Below, in pieces: positions 6,025 through 9,147 of a stretch of DNA of 9,147 nt. Below the pieces are notes generated by a model that saw only the letters and a program-made list of their open reading frames with translations, had not been told where the DNA came from and did no database searches. The stretch is from an uncultured Lachnospiraceae bacterium (lineage in GTDB: Bacteria; Bacillota; Clostridia; Lachnospirales; Lachnospiraceae), in contig CASGVX010000073.1 in NCBI GenBank assembly GCA_949346185.1, positions 1 through 9,147 on the forward strand, read 5' to 3'. The position numbers were made by a program, and so were the translations under genes. How positions within the stretch are numbered: position 1 is the stretch's first letter; every line of letters begins with the position of its first letter.

Positions 6025-6723
6025 ATGCAGGAGACGAATAAGATAATCGAGCTGCGGGAGGTGAGCGTTACCTACCCCACTGGGGCAGAGGCTTTGAAGC
6101 AAGTGGATATTTCTGTGGAAAAGGGAGAGTTTCTCTTTGTGGTGGGAAGCAGTGGCTCGGGAAAATCTACTTTTATTAAGGCGCTTTTGGGCGAGGTGAA
6201 AACTTCTTCGGGAGGAATCTGCGTGGCGGGATCCAATCTGAGAAAGGTCAGGAGACGGGAATTGCCCTTTTACAGAAGGCGTCTGGGAGTGGTATTTCAG
6301 GAGTTCCGCCTGTTGGATGATAGGAATGTTTTTGAGAACGTGGCACTGGCTCAAAGGGTAATAGGGGTGAGCCGGGAGCGTGCGAAAAGGAATGTAATGT
6401 CCATGCTTGAGATGGTGGGACTGGAGAAAAAGGCGAAAATGCATCCCAGAGAATTGTCTGGAGGAGAGCAGCAGCGAGTGGCGATTGCCAGAGCCATGGT
6501 GAACCGTCCTGAGATTTTGCTGGCAGATGAGCCTACGGGAAATCTGGATCCGAAAAACTCTTGGGAGATCATGACGCTTTTGGAGGCTATGAACCAGTTG
6601 GGAACCACGGTAATCGTGGTGACCCATAATGATGAGATTGTGAACCAGATGAAAAAACGGGTGATTGTACTGAATAAGGGACATGTAGTGAGAGATGAAA
6701 AGCAAGGAGGATATCAGCAGTGA
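6025..6723 (+). CDS. ftsE: Cell division ATP-binding protein FtsE
   Basis: The ATPase of the FtsEX complex, which couples cytoplasmic ATP hydrolysis to activation of murein hydrolases outside the membrane. From the ATG at 6025 it has 232 residues, normal for FtsE. It opens in the family style (IIELREVSVTYPTGAEALKQVDISVEKGEF) and has Walker A GSSGSGKST (41-49), Q-loop VVFQEFRLL, signature LSGGEQQR, Walker B ILLADEPTGNLDP and switch histidine in VVTHND. The start at 6025 is preferred because GGAG lies six bases upstream and it gives the usual FtsE N-terminus; the in-frame ATG at 6013 and TTG at 5998 would only add a few unconserved residues. The stop overlaps the ftsX start, implying coupled translation. 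The identification is secure. Confidence 0.95.
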   Translation: MQETNKIIELREVSVTYPTGAEALKQVDISVEKGEFLFVVGSSGSGKSTFIKALLGEVKTSSGGICVAGSNLRKVRRRELPFYRRRLGVVFQEFRLLDDRNVFENVALAQRVIGVSRERAKRNVMSMLEMVGLEKKAKMHPRELSGGEQQRVAIARAMVNRPEILLADEPTGNLDPKNSWEIMTLLEAMNQLGTTVIVVTHNDEIVNQMKKRVIVLNKGHVVRDEKQGGYQQ

Positions 6724-7622
6724 GGACATTTCGTTATGGCCTTGTGCAAGGGATAAAAAATATCTGGCAGAACCGTCTGTTTTCTCTGGCGGCGATTGGC
6801 ACCATGGTGACGTGCCTGTTTGTGCTGGGGCTGTTTTACGCATTGGTGGCTAATTTTCAGAATATGGTTTATCATGCAGAGAGCAGCGTGGGGCTGACGG
6901 TATTCTTTGATCAGGGAATCGAGGAGGCACAGATTGCCTCCATAGGGAAGAAGATTAGAGCCTGCAAGACGGTGGAGAAGGTGAAGTATATTTCGGCGGA
7001 AAAGGCGTGGGAGAATTTTCAGCAGGAGATGTATGGGGAAGAGAAGGATCTTCAAGATACTTTCGGAAAGGACAATCCTCTAAAAGATTCAGCTTCCTTG
7101 GAGGTGTATCTGTCGGATGTGTCCAATCAGGAGAGCATCACTCGGTTTATCCAAGAGATTGACGGGGTGCGGAAGGTGAATGGCTCCAGTTCCGTGGCCA
7201 ATGGCCTGAGTAATTTCAATATGCTGGTGGCCTATGTGTCTGCCACGATTATCCTTCTGCTGCTGCTGGTGTCTGCATTTCTGATTAGCACGGCAGTAGC
7301 CATGGGGATTCGGGTGAGAAAGGATGAGATTTCTATCATGCAGTACATCGGTGCGACGGCTTCTTTTGTGCGCATGCCTTTCCTAGTGGAGGGGGTGCTG
7401 ATTGGCATTGTGGGGGCGGTCATTCCGCTGATGCTTTTGTGGGTGATGTATGAGAGGATGATTCAATTTCTTTTGACGCATTTTTCCGTGCTTTCAGAGT
7501 GGCTTGCCTTTGTGGCTCCAGAGGAAATATTTCGCAGATTGGTTCCCCTTTCTCTGGGCGTGGGAATTAGCATTGGATTTTTGGGGAGTGTTCTGTCCGT
7601 GAGGAAGCATTTGCAGAGATAG
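6720..7622 (+). CDS. ftsX: Cell division protein FtsX
   Basis: A 300-residue integral membrane partner of FtsE. It starts with GTG at 6720, whose last two bases belong to the TGA stop of ftsE; AAGGAGG at 6704-6710 lies nine bases upstream. The topology is typical of FtsX: a cytoplasmic N-terminus (RYGLVQGIKNIWQNRLFSLAAIGTM), TM1 at about 20-42, an extracellular domain of about 120 residues, then TM2 (AYVSATIILLLLLVSAFLIS), a conserved loop (GIRVRKDEISIMQYIGATASFVRMPFLVEG), TM3 and TM4. The loop between TM2 and TM3 is the family hallmark. The extracellular domain is where FtsX meets the coiled coil of its hydrolase partner. The M23 hydrolase gene begins 66 bases downstream. Confidence 0.95.
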   Translation: MRTFRYGLVQGIKNIWQNRLFSLAAIGTMVTCLFVLGLFYALVANFQNMVYHAESSVGLTVFFDQGIEEAQIASIGKKIRACKTVEKVKYISAEKAWENFQQEMYGEEKDLQDTFGKDNPLKDSASLEVYLSDVSNQESITRFIQEIDGVRKVNGSSSVANGLSNFNMLVAYVSATIILLLLLVSAFLISTAVAMGIRVRKDEISIMQYIGATASFVRMPFLVEGVLIGIVGAVIPLMLLWVMYERMIQFLLTHFSVLSEWLAFVAPEEIFRRLVPLSLGVGISIGFLGSVLSVRKHLQR

Positions 7623-7688
7623 GACGCAGCGGAGTGGATATGCGGCTTCATGCGTTATGTTGGCCTTGGAGCGAGAGAGGAGAGGCAA

Positions 7689-9053
7689 ATGAGTAAGAAG
7701 ATTTTTATTGGAATCACGGGATGCATTCTTTGGCTGTCAGGGGCGGTTTTGATTGCCACTGGCGAGAATGGCAGCATGTTCGGTGTCGGACATCCTGCGA
7801 GTGTTCGGGCGGCAAAGTCTTCCAGAGAGATTCAGAAAGAAATTGATGATCAGAATGAGAGGCAGCAGTCTGCGGAGGAGGAGAAGAGGCAACTGGAAAA
7901 AGAGATTGCGGATATGGAGTCGGAGAAAAAGGATGTCCTTTCCTACCTCAAGAGTTTGGATGACAAGCAGCAGGAATTGTCAGAGAGGATGCAGGATAAT
8001 AGAGAGGGCATCCAAAGTGCAAAGAAGGAAGTGAAAAGGCTGCGCCGGGAGAAGAAGAAGGCGGGGGTGGAGAAGAAAAAGCAGTATGATACGATGAAGA
8101 AGCGCATAAAATATATGTATGAAAATGGCAGTGAGGGATATTTGGAACTGCTGGCGGGCTCCCGCAGCCTGTCAGAATTATTTAACCGGGCAGAGTATGT
8201 GACGAAGGTAAGCAATTACGACAGAAATCTTCTGAAGGGATATCAAAGACTGCAGCGCCAGATACAGATGGCAGAGGATAAAATACAGAAGAATCTTAAT
8301 CATCTTACGAATCGGCGGGAGAGCCTTCAAGTGGAGAAATCTTCTATGAATTACTTGATGGCGAAGAAGGAGCAGGAGGTAAAAAGGGTTCAGAATCTGC
8401 TGGACAATAAGAGCGATGCTTTGAAGGATACAGAGGTTCTACTTGCCAGTCAGGAGGAGGAGCTGGAGAAACTGATGGCGGCTCAGAGGGCGGCGGCAGA
8501 GCAGGAGGCGGCGAGGCAGGCTCGGGCGAAGAAGGAGGAAGCGTCGAGGGACAAAAAGGAGGATCAGAACAAGTCGTCGGAGGAGAAAGGCGATGGGAAT
8601 CATTCTGGAGAACATAAGGCTGCAACGCCTGCTCCGAATGATCATAAAACCCCATCTTCCGGGGGGTATTGCTGGCCTCTGGCCGCATCGGGAAGAATTT
8701 CCTCGTATTTTGGAAATCGCACCTCTCCCACGGCAGGAGCCAGTTCCTACCATAAGGGGATTGATATTTCGGTGCCGGTGGGAACCGGCGTGCTGGCGGC
8801 AAAGGACGGCACGGTGGTGACAGCCACTTATTCTTCTACGGCGGGAAATTATGTGGCCATTTCTCATGGGGGCGGCGTGTATACTTATTATATGCATTGT
8901 TCCAGTTTGAATGTCAGCCCGGGTCAGCAGGTTGACAGAGGGCAGAGGATTGCCCAGTCGGGAAATACGGGGATATCTACGGGACCCCATCTGCATTTTG
9001 CGGTGTTTGCCGGAGGGAGTTATGTGAATCCGTTAAATTATGTATCTCAGTAG
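7689..9053 (+). CDS. Secreted coiled-coil M23 murein endopeptidase, likely FtsEX partner
   Basis: From the ATG at 7689 the protein has 454 residues. A signal sequence (SKKIFIGITGCILWLSGAVLIA, cleavage probably after VRA near residue 40) leads into a long charged coiled coil (about 45-250) containing YLELLAGSRSLSELFNRAEYVTK in PcsB/CwlO style. An Ala/Glu/Lys-rich then Ser/Pro-rich linker follows (about 255-330), then a C-terminal M23 (LytM) domain. Zinc ligands H355, D359 (HKGID) and H436 (HLH), and catalytic H403 (YYMH) and H434, are all present, so it should be active and cut peptide cross-links. An upstream in-frame ATG at 7650 lacks a ribosome site, while GGAG precedes 7689 by six bases. 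Position right after ftsEX and the coiled coil support control by FtsEX; EnvC, the enterobacterial FtsEX partner, has the same coiled-coil plus M23 plan but a dead active site. Confidence 0.93.
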   Translation: MSKKIFIGITGCILWLSGAVLIATGENGSMFGVGHPASVRAAKSSREIQKEIDDQNERQQSAEEEKRQLEKEIADMESEKKDVLSYLKSLDDKQQELSERMQDNREGIQSAKKEVKRLRREKKKAGVEKKKQYDTMKKRIKYMYENGSEGYLELLAGSRSLSELFNRAEYVTKVSNYDRNLLKGYQRLQRQIQMAEDKIQKNLNHLTNRRESLQVEKSSMNYLMAKKEQEVKRVQNLLDNKSDALKDTEVLLASQEEELEKLMAAQRAAAEQEAARQARAKKEEASRDKKEDQNKSSEEKGDGNHSGEHKAATPAPNDHKTPSSGGYCWPLAASGRISSYFGNRTSPTAGASSYHKGIDISVPVGTGVLAAKDGTVVTATYSSTAGNYVAISHGGGVYTYYMHCSSLNVSPGQQVDRGQRIAQSGNTGISTGPHLHFAVFAGGSYVNPLNYVSQ

Positions 9054-9060
9054 TTTGGGT

Positions 9061-9089
9061 GGGACAGGTAGAAATAAATGTGATATAAT
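9061..9089 (+). promoter_or_regulatory. Candidate promoter for the gene beyond the window
   Basis: TATAAT at 9084-9089 is a perfect -10 with TG one base ahead (extended -10). GGGACA at 9061-9066 is a four-of-six -35 at 17-base spacing. It starts eight bases after the M23 gene's stop. No terminator or coding start is visible in the last 94 bases. Confidence 0.55.
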
Positions 9090-9147
9090 TGCTTAAGGGA
9101 CTGTTAAAAAATAACTTTGCATTTTGCGTAAGCTGGAATTTTCATCT

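Noticed and set aside
5866..6843. 325-codon open frame on the reverse strand across ftsE
   Set aside because: It lies antisense to the well-conserved ftsE, is rich in His/Ser/Leu with no recognisable domain, and has no ribosome site; it is a coding shadow.
7650..7688. Longer N-terminus for the M23 protein starting at the ATG at 7650
   Set aside because: No ribosome site there, and it would put charged residues before the signal sequence; 7689 has a good site.

Overview
The window looks like chromosome from a low-to-mid GC Firmicute of class Clostridia, most likely Lachnospiraceae. The reasons are strong AGGAGG-type ribosome sites, the pairing of an UgpC/MsmK-type sugar ATPase with a PucR/CdaR-type regulator, and an ftsE-ftsX-M23 hydrolase cluster. 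This is inferred from gene content and style, not from a phylogenetic marker. Eight protein genes are called, all on the + strand; long reverse-strand reading frames are shadows.

Layout. (1) 9-2937: three closely spaced genes that look like one operon. They encode a membrane-anchored protein with a degenerate LCP-like domain and a LytR_C tail, a divergent WecG/TagA/CpsF-family protein that seems to have lost its catalytic residues, and a YitT-family membrane protein. (2) 2938-4431: a 316-base leader with candidate promoters and a palindrome, then a MsmK/UgpC/MalK-type ABC ATPase without its own permeases, closed by a clear intrinsic terminator. (3) 4466-5655: a good sigma-A-type promoter and a CdaR/PucR-like regulator. 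(4) 5656-6024: a 369-base gap that is the most unusual part of the window. It holds a roughly 240-base element whose arms fold into nested, compatible stems (12-bp closing stem, 10-bp arm, 11-bp arm, further hairpins with twin GTTA loops). A perfect 24-bp direct repeat and a second hairpin lie in the ftsE leader. (5) 6025-9053: ftsE and ftsX, overlapping by the stop/start, then a secreted coiled-coil M23 endopeptidase. A candidate promoter near the right edge probably serves the next gene.

How the parts work together. FtsE (ATPase) and FtsX (four-helix membrane partner) form the divisome or elongation-linked complex that switches on a periplasmic or extracellular murein hydrolase through its coiled coil. 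The adjacent M23 protein has the right architecture to be that hydrolase and keeps all its catalytic residues. MsmK-type ATPases usually energise several sugar importers in trans, and the next-door CdaR-like protein is a plausible carbohydrate-responsive regulator. The first operon pairs two wall-polymer-type folds (LCP and TagA) that both look catalytically degenerate, which suggests a regulatory or scaffolding role. The intergenic element is the best candidate for something undescribed: a structured RNA or a small non-autonomous mobile repeat.
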